Shown here piece after piece: positions 34,737 through 43,590 of a stretch of DNA of 64,000 bases (the first letter of the stretch is position 1; each line of letters opens with the position of its first letter). The stretch lies in assembly GCF_003148685.1 (NCBI RefSeq), contig NZ_QGGR01000001.1, positions 310,001 through 374,000 on the forward strand, in the 5' to 3' direction. Under the pieces are notes generated by a model, which saw nothing but the letters and a program-made list of their open reading frames with translations, searched no databases and had not been told where the DNA came from. Both the position numbers and the translations under genes were made by a program. Source of the DNA: Actinoplanes xinjiangensis. Lineage in GTDB: Bacteria; Actinomycetota; Actinomycetes; Mycobacteriales; Micromonosporaceae.

Positions 34737-35402
34737 ATGTCGACGCCCGAGACACACCCGCCGAACCGTTCGAACAGACGACGGACGATGGCGGTGATCT
34801 TCACTGCCCTGCTTCTGCTGGCCGTGGCCGCTCTGGCGATGAGGCAGTTCGGTGGCGCCGACGAGGACCGGAAGGGCGGCGCGGGCTCGGTGGAGACCCC
34901 GGAAGGCGGGGGCGTCATGGTTCCCGGGACGAGCGAGAGCGATCCCGCGCGTCTCGTCTACACGATGCCGCCGTTGGGGGCGATCCGCGGCATCGACGTC
35001 CAGGCGGTGGCCGGCGCCTGGGAGAAGCGCTGGAAGGTGGCCCTGAAGAAGAACGCGGAGACGCATGAGCAGTCGACGATCGTCGACTACCCCGCGGGCG
35101 GCGGCCGGCTCCACCTGGTCATCACCACCACCGTCGACGGCGCCGAGGCGGAGTCCGTGCGGTGCATCCTCGAGCACGGCACGAAGAAGGTCGACCGGAA
35201 GCTGCTGGACGGCGTGGTGAACGACTGCCTCGCTCCGGCGCTGGAGCAGTCCGAGCGTGCCGAGGTCGGCACCTGGCTGAACGCCCAGGACTACAAGGCC
35301 ACGACCGACTTCCAGACCCGGAAGAAGTCGATGCCGCGCTTCGACCTGACGGTCGACGTCATGGCGGGCAGTCTGCGCGCCGGCGTGGTCGGCCGCCCCT
35401 AG
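34737..35402 (+). CDS. Membrane-anchored protein of unknown function
   Basis: 221 residues: basic start, one span (~18-35), then an extracytoplasmic domain with a 'LVYTMPPLGAIRGIDVQAV' stretch, alternating strands and two Cys (VRCILE, NDCLAP) that may form a disulfide. No family recognised. It is divergent from the ferric reductase operon and followed by a hairpin terminator, so it is probably a single-gene unit. Confidence 0.65.
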   Translation: MSTPETHPPNRSNRRRTMAVIFTALLLLAVAALAMRQFGGADEDRKGGAGSVETPEGGGVMVPGTSESDPARLVYTMPPLGAIRGIDVQAVAGAWEKRWKVALKKNAETHEQSTIVDYPAGGGRLHLVITTTVDGAEAESVRCILEHGTKKVDRKLLDGVVNDCLAPALEQSERAEVGTWLNAQDYKATTDFQTRKKSMPRFDLTVDVMAGSLRAGVVGRP

Positions 35403-35414
35403 ACGGTTCACGTA

Positions 35415-35459
35415 CGCGGGTCACCACCGGCGCTTCACGCGGCCCGATGGTGACCCGCG
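35415..35459 (+). terminator. Hairpin terminator
   Basis: Perfect 12-bp stem (35415-35426 with 35448-35459), 21-base loop, 12 bases after the stop of the 34737 gene. Confidence 0.65.
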
Positions 35460-35568
35460 CCACGTTGGGCGGGTCTCAGACCTGCGGCACAGAGGCTCCA
35501 CAGGATGCGGACAGGGTGTTCCGGCGAAATGGAAACACCTGATGAACACCTCCTGAAGGAAGCCCCTA

Positions 35569-36171
35569 GTGACCACGTTGCTCGCCGTCGCCGCGGATCT
35601 CGTCGCGATCATCGTCCTGACGTTCGGTGTCTACTTCCCCCGCCACCGGCGGCGGGACCTGGTCACCGCCTTCCTGGGCGTCAACATCGGCGTCCTCGCG
35701 GTCGCCACCGTCCTCGGCTCGTCGAGCGTCGGCGCCGGCCTCGGACTCGGCCTCTTCGGCGTCCTGTCGATCATCCGGCTCCGCTCCGACGAGATCAGCC
35801 AGCACGAGATCGCGTACTACTTCGCCGCTCTCGCCCTCGGCCTGATCGCCGGACTCGGCAACGTCATGGACCTCCTGCACATCGGCCTGATGGCGCTGGT
35901 CGTGGCCGCGCTCTTCATCGGTGACCACCCGGCCCTGTTCCGCCGGCACCGCAACCAGCTGATCCGGCTCGACGTCGCCCTCAGCGACGAGGCCGCGCTG
36001 CGCGCCCACCTGGAACAGGTGCTCGGCGGCCAGGTGACGACCGTCGTGATCAAGCAGATCGACATGGTCAACGACAGCACGCTGGTCGAGGTCCGCTGGA
36101 TCGCCGGGCCCGGCCGCGGCCGCGCCGCCGCGCCGCTCGGCCCGCGGATGGAGCGGGTGAACGCCCGATGA
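35569..36171 (+). CDS. DUF4956 membrane protein
   Basis: 200 residues: about four N-terminal spans ('GLGLFGVLSIIRLRSDEISQ' between them) and a soluble C-terminal ferredoxin-like tail. DUF4956 proteins are repeatedly found beside VTC-domain proteins, as here. Function unknown. GTG start with GAAGGAAG upstream. It overlaps the VTC gene by four bases (ATGA). Confidence 0.85.
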   Translation: MTTLLAVAADLVAIIVLTFGVYFPRHRRRDLVTAFLGVNIGVLAVATVLGSSSVGAGLGLGLFGVLSIIRLRSDEISQHEIAYYFAALALGLIAGLGNVMDLLHIGLMALVVAALFIGDHPALFRRHRNQLIRLDVALSDEAALRAHLEQVLGGQVTTVVIKQIDMVNDSTLVEVRWIAGPGRGRAAAPLGPRMERVNAR

Positions 36172-36944
36172 CCGTGACCACCGAGCTTCCGCTCTTCCAC
36201 CGGTTCGCCCCCATCTGTCTGGAACAGCTGGTCGGCGAGGCCGCCCTGCTGACCCGCCTGGACCGCAAGTACGTGCTCCCCGCGGACGCCCTGCCGGCGC
36301 TGCTGGACCGGATGCCGGCCGAGGTGCGGGCCCTGGAGATCGGGCAGCAGCGCACCTTCGGCTACCGGTCGGTCTACTTCGACACGGCCGCCCTGGACAG
36401 CTTCCGGGCCACCGCACACCAGCGGCGCCGGCGCTTCAAGGTGCGGGTCCGCACCTATCTGGACAGCGGTCTCGACTTCGTCGAGGTGAAGACGCGCGGC
36501 TCGCGGGGTGTCACCGTCAAGGAACGCGTCCCGTACGCCGGCGACGGCTCCGACCTGGGCGCGGACGGGCGGGCGTACGCGGCCGCCGTCCTCGCCGAGG
36601 CCGGCCTCCGCCCCGACGTGGACGGGTTGCGCCCGGTGCTGGCCACCTACTACCGCCGCAACACCCTGTACGTCCCGTCCACCGGCAGCCGGGTCACCAT
36701 CGACACCGGCCTCGCCTGGCAGCTCCCGGACGGCTCGACCGTCCACATGCCGCACTCGGTGATCGTCGAGACCAAGTCCGGCCGGGCCGCCTCCGACGTC
36801 GACCGGCTGCTCTGGTCGCTGGGCCACCGCCCCGCCGCCATCTCCAAGTACGCGACCGGGCTCGCCGCCCTGCGCCCGGATCTCCCCGCCAACCGCTGGC
36901 ACCCCGTCCTGCGCCGGCACTTCTCCACCGCGAAAGGGTTCTGA
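36168..36944 (+). CDS. VTC-domain protein (polyphosphate polymerase-like, CYTH/TTM fold)
   Basis: 258 residues. The tunnel-fold basic/acidic residues of the yeast VTC4 catalytic domain are recognisable: LDRKYVL, YRSVYFDT, RRRFKVRVRTY, FVEVKTR, VIVETKSG and ISKYATG. In eukaryotes this domain makes polyphosphate from ATP; for the bacterial proteins this is prediction. It has no membrane span, so the DUF4956 partner may be the membrane channel. Coupled on both sides by overlapping stop/start codons. Confidence 0.86.
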   Translation: MTVTTELPLFHRFAPICLEQLVGEAALLTRLDRKYVLPADALPALLDRMPAEVRALEIGQQRTFGYRSVYFDTAALDSFRATAHQRRRRFKVRVRTYLDSGLDFVEVKTRGSRGVTVKERVPYAGDGSDLGADGRAYAAAVLAEAGLRPDVDGLRPVLATYYRRNTLYVPSTGSRVTIDTGLAWQLPDGSTVHMPHSVIVETKSGRAASDVDRLLWSLGHRPAAISKYATGLAALRPDLPANRWHPVLRRHFSTAKGF

Positions 36945-38758
36945 TGAGACTCCGCAAGAAGGTCCTCGCCGCCGTCAGCTCCCTGGTCCTGGCCACCGCC
37001 GTGCTGGCCGGCTGCTCCTCCTCCTCCGACGCCGGCACCGCGGCCACCCAGGTGGCCGCCACCAGCGCGATCGACGCCGCGACCGTCGACGGCGCCCAGG
37101 ACGCCGCCGCCGTTCTCGCCGCGAACAAGGAGGTCCACACCGCCGGCAGCGACGACGCCGGGACGACCGGGACCGTCGAGCTGACCGGTGACTCGGCCAC
37201 GTCATCCGCCGAGGGCGTCACGATCGACGGCGCGACCGTCACCATCACGGCCGCCGGGACCTACACGATCAGTGGGGAACTGGCCGGGCAGATCGTGGTG
37301 AACGCGCCGGACGCCACCGTGACGCTGATCCTCGACGGCGCCGCGATCACCAGCACCACCACCGCGGCGATCGCCGCCACCGAGGTCGGGGAGCTCGTCG
37401 TCCAGCTCGCCGACGGCAGCAGCAACACGCTGTCCGACGCGTCCTCCTACGCCGACGACGCGGACGTCAACGCCGCCCTGTTCAGTGCCGGCGACCTGAC
37501 CGTCACCGGGGGCGGGAAGCTGACCGTCACCGGCAACGGCAACGACGGCATCGCGAGCAAGGACGGCCTGCTGGTGGTGTCCGGCACGATCACCGTGACG
37601 GCGAAGGACGACGGGTTGCGCGGTAAGGACTACGTCGCCGTCGCCGGGGGGACGATCACGGTCACCGCGGGCGGCGACGGGGTCAAGGCCGACAACGCCG
37701 AGGACGCCGGCTCCGGGTACGTGTCGGTGTCCGGCGGGACGGTCGCCGTGACCAGTGACGGCGACGGTGTGGACGCGGCCACCGACATCGTGGTCACCAA
37801 GGGCACGCTGACGGTCGCGGCCGGCGGGGGGCACACCGTCGAGCCCGCCGACGACACGTCCGCGAAGGGCCTCAAGTCCGGGGTGATCACGGTTCTCGAA
37901 GGCGGCACCGTCACCGTCGACGCGTCCGACGACGCGGTGCACACCGACGGCGCGGTGCATTTCAACGGTGCGACGGTGAGCGTGGCCAGTGGTGACGACG
38001 GTGTGCACGCGGAGGGCGCGCAGATCGTCGACGGCGGGTCGCTGGAGGTGACCGCGGCGGTCGAGGGGCTGGAGGCGGCCACGTTCGTGCTCAACGACGG
38101 CACGGTGCACGTGGTCTCCAGCGACGACGGCATCAACGGCGCCGGTGGCACCACGACCGGCACCGGCACCGCTGACCAGGGCGGACGGCAGGGCGGCGGC
38201 CCCGGCGGCGGTGAGCAGGTCGGCGACTTCTCGGTGACGATCAACGGCGGCACCCTGGTCATCGACTCCGAGGGTGACGGTCTGGACTCCAACGGGGTCG
38301 CGTCGATCACCGGTGGCACGGTCGTGGTGAACGGGCCGGAGGGCAACGGTAACGGGGCGCTCGACGTCAACGGGACGTTCACGGTCAGTGGCGGCACGCT
38401 GCTCGCCGCGGGCAGTGCCGGCATGGTGGTCACGCCGGGCACCGACTCCGGGCAGGGCTGGATCTCGGCGACGCTGGACAGCGCGATCGCGGCGGGCACC
38501 ACGGTGCAGATCACCGACGGCGGCGGTACGGTCGTCGCCACCTTCGTGACCGCCAAGAGCGTGCAGAACATCACGTACTCCTCGGCGAAGATCACCAGCG
38601 GGGAGTCGTACACGGTCCACACCGGAGGGACCGCGACCGGCGCGGGCACCGGTGGTCTGGCCGATTCCGGCACGCTCGGCTCGGCCACGAAGGTCGCCAC
38701 GGTGACCGCCGGGCAGGCTCCGGCCGGTGGAGGGCAGGGCCGGCGCGGCAACCGCTGA
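36944..38758 (+). CDS. Cthe_2159-type carbohydrate-binding lipoprotein
   Basis: 604 residues. Lipoprotein signal with lipobox LAGC (Cys24). The body is a long series of strand-turn repeats with 'GDGVKADN', 'SDGDGVDAA', 'SGDDGVHAEG' and 'SSDDGINGAGG', the Asp-rich turns of the Cthe_2159 beta-helix family, which binds acidic or cellulosic polysaccharide with calcium. It is exposed on the cell surface. It overlaps the VTC gene by one base, forming an operon with DUF4956 and VTC. A hairpin terminator follows. Confidence 0.82.
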   Translation: MRLRKKVLAAVSSLVLATAVLAGCSSSSDAGTAATQVAATSAIDAATVDGAQDAAAVLAANKEVHTAGSDDAGTTGTVELTGDSATSSAEGVTIDGATVTITAAGTYTISGELAGQIVVNAPDATVTLILDGAAITSTTTAAIAATEVGELVVQLADGSSNTLSDASSYADDADVNAALFSAGDLTVTGGGKLTVTGNGNDGIASKDGLLVVSGTITVTAKDDGLRGKDYVAVAGGTITVTAGGDGVKADNAEDAGSGYVSVSGGTVAVTSDGDGVDAATDIVVTKGTLTVAAGGGHTVEPADDTSAKGLKSGVITVLEGGTVTVDASDDAVHTDGAVHFNGATVSVASGDDGVHAEGAQIVDGGSLEVTAAVEGLEAATFVLNDGTVHVVSSDDGINGAGGTTTGTGTADQGGRQGGGPGGGEQVGDFSVTINGGTLVIDSEGDGLDSNGVASITGGTVVVNGPEGNGNGALDVNGTFTVSGGTLLAAGSAGMVVTPGTDSGQGWISATLDSAIAAGTTVQITDGGGTVVATFVTAKSVQNITYSSAKITSGESYTVHTGGTATGAGTGGLADSGTLGSATKVATVTAGQAPAGGGQGRRGNR

Positions 38759-38781
38759 CCATTTCTCATCTCCTCGGGTGG

Positions 38782-38809
38782 CGCCCGGGACCGTCACCGG
38801 TCCCGGGCG
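38782..38809 (+). terminator. Hairpin terminator after the DUF4956-VTC-lipoprotein operon
   Basis: Perfect 12-bp stem (38782-38793 with 38798-38809) and a TCAC loop, 23 bases after the stop codon. Confidence 0.78.
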
Positions 38810-38931
38810 TCTTCGCTGTGACCGAATCGTCGCTCTTCGAGTTGACCTCCGGCGCGAGGTGACCGCGGGCGTGAGTATGCTGATGCCGATCGCCATCTCA
38901 GGATCCACACAGGACTCTCGAAGAGGTCCAC

Positions 38932-39825
38932 GTGCCCGACGAAGTGACCGACAACGACGACAACGGCTTCAGCCACAACAGCGGAGCGACGGTGCGCCGG
39001 CTACAGCTCGGCGGGCATCTGCGTGCGCTGCGACGGGCCAAGGGCCTCACCCGGGACCAGGCCGGCTACACGATCCGCGCCAGCGAGTCGAAGATCAGCC
39101 GGATGGAGCTGGGGCGGGTCAGTTTCAAGGAACGTGACGTCACCGACCTGCTGAAACTCTACGGTGTCGACGACCCGGCCGAGCACCGGCGGGTCCTGGC
39201 GATGATGCGCGAGGCCAACGCACCCAGCTGGTGGCAGGCCTACGGCGACGTGCTCGACACGTGGTTCCAGAACTATCTGGATCTGGAGCAGGCAGCCGAG
39301 CTGATCCGCACCTACGAGATCCAGTTCGTGCCCGGCCTGCTGCAGACCGACGCCTATGCGCGTGCCGTGATCAGGCTCGGTCACGAGGACGGCGGGCCGG
39401 AGGAGATCACCCGGCGTGCCCAGCTGCGGATGGCCCGTAAGCAGGTGCTCCAGCGGCCGGACGCGCCCCGCCTGTGGGCGGTCCTCGACGAGGCGGTGCT
39501 GCGCCGGCCGATCGGTGGCCGTGCGGTGCTCCGTGAGCAGATCGAGTATCTGCTGGCCATCTGCGAGTCGCCGCGGGTCCGGCTCCAGGTGATGCCGTTC
39601 GACAAGGGCGGGCACGCGGCGGCCGGGCAGGCGTTCAGCATCCTGCGGTTCCCGCACGAGAAACTGCCCGACGTCGTCTACATCGAACACCTCACCAGCG
39701 GCCTCTATCTGGAGCGGCGTGAGGAGGTCGACCGGTATGCGGCGGCGATCGGCCGGCTGTTCATCGAGGCGGAGCTGCCCGGCCGTACGCCGGAGATCCT
39801 GCGGGAGCATCTGGCCCGCCTGTAA
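38932..39825 (+). CDS. XRE-family regulator with DUF5753 domain
   Basis: 297 residues: HTH near 24-80 ('ALRRAKGLTRDQAGYTI', 'SESKISRMELGR') followed by DUF5753 ('YEIQFVPGLLQTDAYARAVI', 'LPDVVYIEHLTSGLYLE'). Such regulators are abundant in actinomycetes and normally sit beside a small DUF397 gene; none is seen here. GTG start. Target unknown; the surface genes on both sides are candidates. Confidence 0.88.
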   Translation: MPDEVTDNDDNGFSHNSGATVRRLQLGGHLRALRRAKGLTRDQAGYTIRASESKISRMELGRVSFKERDVTDLLKLYGVDDPAEHRRVLAMMREANAPSWWQAYGDVLDTWFQNYLDLEQAAELIRTYEIQFVPGLLQTDAYARAVIRLGHEDGGPEEITRRAQLRMARKQVLQRPDAPRLWAVLDEAVLRRPIGGRAVLREQIEYLLAICESPRVRLQVMPFDKGGHAAAGQAFSILRFPHEKLPDVVYIEHLTSGLYLERREEVDRYAAAIGRLFIEAELPGRTPEILREHLARL

Positions 39826-39888
39826 CTGACGGTCCGCCCATGGGCCGGCCACAGCAGGCCCACAAGATCCGCCGGTTGACTGCGATGC

Positions 39889-40842
39889 GTGACGACGAAC
39901 CCCGTACCCCCGCAGCCCCACCGGATCAGCCGCCGCGGCCTGGTCGCCGGCGGTCTGGGCCTGCTCGCCGCCGCCGGCGGCGGTAGTGCCTGGGCTCTCG
40001 ACCGCTACGTCCTCGACCACGTCGAAGTCTCCGGTGCCTCTCAATTGGCCGCACAGAACGTGGTCGCGGCCGAGGCGGACGGCACCGGCACGGCAACTGC
40101 CAGCAGTTACGCCAGCGACACCGCCACCATCAAGATCAGAAGCGTGGCGACCGGCTCGGGCGACGACAAGGTCACCTACTACGTGGCCGACGTGCAGGTT
40201 ACCGACGCGACGATCGTGAAGTCGGCGTTCGCCGAGGACCGGTTCGGCGAGAACATCATCGCGAACCCGTCGGAGATCGCCGCCTCCGTCGGCGCGGTCC
40301 TCGCCATCAACGGCGACTACTACGGGTTCCGGGACACCGGCATCGTCATCCGCAACGGGGTGACGTTCCGTGACTCCGGTGCCCGGCAGGGACTGGCGCT
40401 GTACGCCGACGGGTCGATGAGGCTCTACGACGAGACGACGACCAGCGCCGGCGAGCTGATCGAGGACGGGGTGTGGAACACGCTGTCGTTCGGGCCCGGG
40501 CTCGTCCAGGACGGGGCGGTGATCGCCGGGATCGACCGGATCGAGGTCGACACCAACTTCGGCAACCACTCGATCCAGGGGCAGCAGCCCCGCACCGGGA
40601 TCGGCATCGTCGACGGCAACCACCTGCTGTTCGTGGTCGTCGACGGGCGCAGCAAGGGCTACAGCCGGGGCGTGACCATGCCGGAGTTCGCGCAGATCTT
40701 CACCGATCTCGGGGCACAGGTCGCCTACAACCTCGACGGTGGCGGGTCCTCGGCGATGGTCTTCCAGGACAGGCTGGTCAACAACCCGCTCGGCAAGGGC
40801 CGGGAACGCGGCACCAGCGACATCCTCTACGTGGCCGGGTGA
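39889..40842 (+). CDS. Phosphodiester glycosidase (NAGPA-domain) protein, Tat-exported
   Basis: 317 residues. Tat signal 'ISRRGLVAGG' and a hydrophobic stretch to ~36, then a NAGPA domain: 'AINGDYYGFRDTG', 'FVVVDGRS', 'YNLDGGGSSAMV' and 'RGTSDILYV'. The family removes N-acetylglucosamine from phosphodiesters; in bacteria it is linked to exopolysaccharides. GTG start. The stop overlaps the glycosyltransferase start by one base, so the pair works together. Confidence 0.87.
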   Translation: MTTNPVPPQPHRISRRGLVAGGLGLLAAAGGGSAWALDRYVLDHVEVSGASQLAAQNVVAAEADGTGTATASSYASDTATIKIRSVATGSGDDKVTYYVADVQVTDATIVKSAFAEDRFGENIIANPSEIAASVGAVLAINGDYYGFRDTGIVIRNGVTFRDSGARQGLALYADGSMRLYDETTTSAGELIEDGVWNTLSFGPGLVQDGAVIAGIDRIEVDTNFGNHSIQGQQPRTGIGIVDGNHLLFVVVDGRSKGYSRGVTMPEFAQIFTDLGAQVAYNLDGGGSSAMVFQDRLVNNPLGKGRERGTSDILYVAG

Positions 40843-41912
40843 TGACGATGATCGTGCTGATCCCCGCCTACCAGCCCGACCAGCGGCTCGTGCGCCTCGT
40901 CTCACGGCTGGGCGGCCACCGGATCCTCATCGTCGACGACGGCTCGGGTGGCTCGTACCGTCATGTCTTCGAAGAGGCCCGCCAGGCCGGCGCCGACGTG
41001 ATCACCCTGGCCGGCAACCGGGGTAAGGGTTTCGCCCTCAAGACCGGCTTCGCGCACATCGCGGCCCGCCATCCGGGCGTGGACGTGGTCTGCGCCGACA
41101 GCGACGGGCAGCACCGGGCCGAGGACATCGAGGCCGTCGCCGGCCGGCTGCGCACCTCACCGGCCGCCATGGTGCTCGGGGTACGCCGGTTCACCGGGCC
41201 GGTGCCCGCCCGCAGCCGGTACGGCAACGCCGCCACCCGGATCCTGTTCCGGATGATCACCGGGCTCGCGGTCAGCGACACCCAGACCGGGCTGCGCGGC
41301 TACCCCGCCCGGATGCTCGGCTGGCTGGGCCGGGTGCCCGGCGACCGCTTCGAGTACGAGTTGAGGCTTCTGCTGCGCGCCGCCCGGGAGCGCCTGCCCG
41401 TCGAGGAGGTCGGCATCGCCACCGTCTACCTCGACGGCAACAGTTCCTCGCACTTCCGGCCGGTCGTCGACTCGGCGCGGATCTACGGGCCGCTGCTCGC
41501 CTTCGCCGGGTCGTCCCTGCTCGCGTTCGCCGTCGACGCCGCCCTGCTCGCGATGCTCGTCTCCTGGACCGGGCAGCTCGTCACGTCCGCGATCGCCGCC
41601 CGGCTGATCAGTGCCACCCTCAACTACACGGTCAACCGCACCGCCGTCTTCGGTGGCGACGGCCGGACCCCGCACCGGCAGGCCGCACCCCGCTACGCCG
41701 CCCTGGCGCTCGTGTCGCTGACCGCCAACGTGGCACTCCTCGAACTGCTCACACCGGTGACCGGCTCGCTGGCGGTCAGCAAGGTCGTCACCGAGGCGGC
41801 CCTGTTCCTCGCCGGGTTCGCCGTCCAGCGGCTGTTCGTCTTCGGCCGCCGGCCCGCGGAGACCGGCACCCCGATCGCAACCGAACCACAGCCGGCCGGC
41901 ACCCGCGGGTGA
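40842..41912 (+). CDS. GT2 glycosyltransferase fused to a GtrA-like membrane domain
   Basis: 356 residues. The N-terminal ~205 are a family 2 glycosyltransferase ('VLIPAYQPDQRLVRLV', nucleotide-binding 'ILIVDDGSGG', DxD-type 'CADSDGQHRAED'). The C-terminal ~130 form four spans of GtrA type ('ARLISATLNYTVNRTAVF'), a lipid-linked sugar flippase-like unit. Likely substrate: polyprenyl phosphate sugar. Followed 14 bp later by a diguanylate cyclase gene. Confidence 0.88.
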   Translation: MTMIVLIPAYQPDQRLVRLVSRLGGHRILIVDDGSGGSYRHVFEEARQAGADVITLAGNRGKGFALKTGFAHIAARHPGVDVVCADSDGQHRAEDIEAVAGRLRTSPAAMVLGVRRFTGPVPARSRYGNAATRILFRMITGLAVSDTQTGLRGYPARMLGWLGRVPGDRFEYELRLLLRAARERLPVEEVGIATVYLDGNSSSHFRPVVDSARIYGPLLAFAGSSLLAFAVDAALLAMLVSWTGQLVTSAIAARLISATLNYTVNRTAVFGGDGRTPHRQAAPRYAALALVSLTANVALLELLTPVTGSLAVSKVVTEAALFLAGFAVQRLFVFGRRPAETGTPIATEPQPAGTRG

Positions 41913-41925
41913 TCAATCTGGGCAC

Positions 41926-43368
41926 ATGACCCCCCGTCGTGTGGCGGCCTGGCATGTCTGCCTCGCCGCCGCTCCCCTGCTCATCGGTGCCTACTACCTG
42001 CTCGCCCACACCGGCATCTGGCCCGGCGCCCAGGTCGCGCTCTACGTCAGTGCCAACAGCGCCTTCGCCGTCGCGGCGCTGGTCACCGCCCGGCGGCAAC
42101 CGGCGATGCGGACGATCATGCTGCTGCTCGCCGGCTCCGCGGCGGCCGGCGTCACCGGGGACGTGCTGTTCTACGTCGACGCGCTCGTGCACGGTGAACC
42201 GCCGTACCCGGGCGTCCCCGACCTGTTCTACCTGCTCGCCTACCCGCTGATGGCGGTCGGGCTGCTGCTGATCGTCCGGCGGCGGACCCCGGGCTGGGAC
42301 AGCGCCAGCATGATCGACGCGGCGATCGTCGCCATCGGGGCCGGTTACCTGGTGTTCCAGTTCCTGATCGTGCCGCTGGTCGATTTCGGTGACAAGTTCA
42401 CCTCGCTGGTGTCGGTCGCCTACCCGGTCGGCGACCTGATGATCATCGTGGTCGGCGCGCGGCTCATGCTCGGCGCCGGGCCCCGCACCGCGGCGCTGCG
42501 GTTCGTCGGCGGCTACCTCGGCCTGGTCCTGGTCGCCGACGCGTTCTACGGCTACCAGACGCAGGCCGGCACCTACCAGGCCGGAAACTTCCTCGACGCG
42601 CTCTGGATGGGCGCGAGCCTCATCATCGCGGCCGGGCTTCTGCACCCGTCGATCCCGAAGATGATCAGCACCTCCAACGCCGTCACCCCGGACGCCACCC
42701 CCGGCCGGCTCGCGGTCCTGGCGATCGCCGCGGTCACCGCCCCCACGTCGATCGTCATCCAGCACTACACCGGCGGCGAAGAGCACGTGGTCGCCGCAGC
42801 GGTCGTCTGCAACCTGGTGTTCCTGCTGGTCATGCTGCGGATGGCGGGACTCGTCCAGGCGCAGCGGCACGCGGCCGTCACCGACGGGCTCACCGGGCTG
42901 CGCAGCCGCCGGTTCTTCGAACAGGCCCTCGGCAACCAGGGCGAACGCTCGGCCAAGAACGGCGTGCCGGTCAGCGTGCTACTGCTCGACATCGACCACT
43001 TCAAGAGCGTCAACGACACGTACGGCCACAACGGCGGCGACCGGGTCCTCGTCGAGGTGACCCACCGTCTGCGGGAACTCGTCCGGCCCGGCGACGTGGT
43101 CGCCCGCTACGGCGGCGAGGAGTTCGCGGTCCTGCTGCCGGACACCAGCACCGAGCAGGCCGGCGAGGTCGCCGAACGCATCCGCCGTGGTGTCGGCGCC
43201 GCGCCCATCGCCGTCGACGAGTCGCGTCTGCTCACCGTCACCGTCTCGGTCGGTATCGCCGGGATGCCGGCCGCCGGAACCACCGACGAGCTGGTGCTGG
43301 CGGCGGACCGGGCGCTCTACGCAGCCAAGAACGCCGGCCGTAACCGGGTCGCCAGCGCCGTGGCCTGA
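41926..43368 (+). CDS. Membrane diguanylate cyclase (GGDEF)
   Basis: 480 residues: a multi-pass N-terminal sensor (~1-305), then a GGDEF domain with GGEEF at ~396-400 and the inhibitory site RPGD five residues before it (~387-390). It should make c-di-GMP and be product-inhibited. There is no EAL domain. The sensor shares spaced blocks with the GGDEF-EAL protein at 933-3140. Its place right after the glycosyltransferase suggests c-di-GMP control of the exopolysaccharide genes (inference). Confidence 0.92.
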   Translation: MTPRRVAAWHVCLAAAPLLIGAYYLLAHTGIWPGAQVALYVSANSAFAVAALVTARRQPAMRTIMLLLAGSAAAGVTGDVLFYVDALVHGEPPYPGVPDLFYLLAYPLMAVGLLLIVRRRTPGWDSASMIDAAIVAIGAGYLVFQFLIVPLVDFGDKFTSLVSVAYPVGDLMIIVVGARLMLGAGPRTAALRFVGGYLGLVLVADAFYGYQTQAGTYQAGNFLDALWMGASLIIAAGLLHPSIPKMISTSNAVTPDATPGRLAVLAIAAVTAPTSIVIQHYTGGEEHVVAAAVVCNLVFLLVMLRMAGLVQAQRHAAVTDGLTGLRSRRFFEQALGNQGERSAKNGVPVSVLLLDIDHFKSVNDTYGHNGGDRVLVEVTHRLRELVRPGDVVARYGGEEFAVLLPDTSTEQAGEVAERIRRGVGAAPIAVDESRLLTVTVSVGIAGMPAAGTTDELVLAADRALYAAKNAGRNRVASAVA

Positions 43369-43590
43369 TCGGTTCGCCGCTCCGCTTGCGGCGCCCTTGC
43401 GGCGGCACCTTTCCGGCGGCACCTTTTCCGGCGCGCGTCGGCGGCGCCCTCCTGACGCGCCGTCCGCGGTGGTTCCCGGCGCGCCGCCGGTGGTGCTTCC
43501 CGGCACGTTTCCGGTGGCCGGCGGCGCTGTCCGGGGCGGCTCGGTGCCCGGGTCCTCGCTGGACGGACCCCGGGCGGCAGAATCGTCGGC
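43369..43590. other. 222-bp gap with short repeats; no gene seen
   Basis: Very GC-rich DNA with repeats of 'GCGGCGGCACCTTT' near 43401-43432 and GGCGGCGCC motifs. It must hold the promoter of the SARP gene at 43591, but I see no clear promoter hexamers or regulator site. Confidence 0.5.

Noticed and set aside
35534..35551. AACACCT repeated at 11-bp spacing before DUF4956, resembling a SARP box
   Set aside because: Only two copies, placed within 20-35 bp of the start codon at the ribosome binding region, with no -10 at the right distance.
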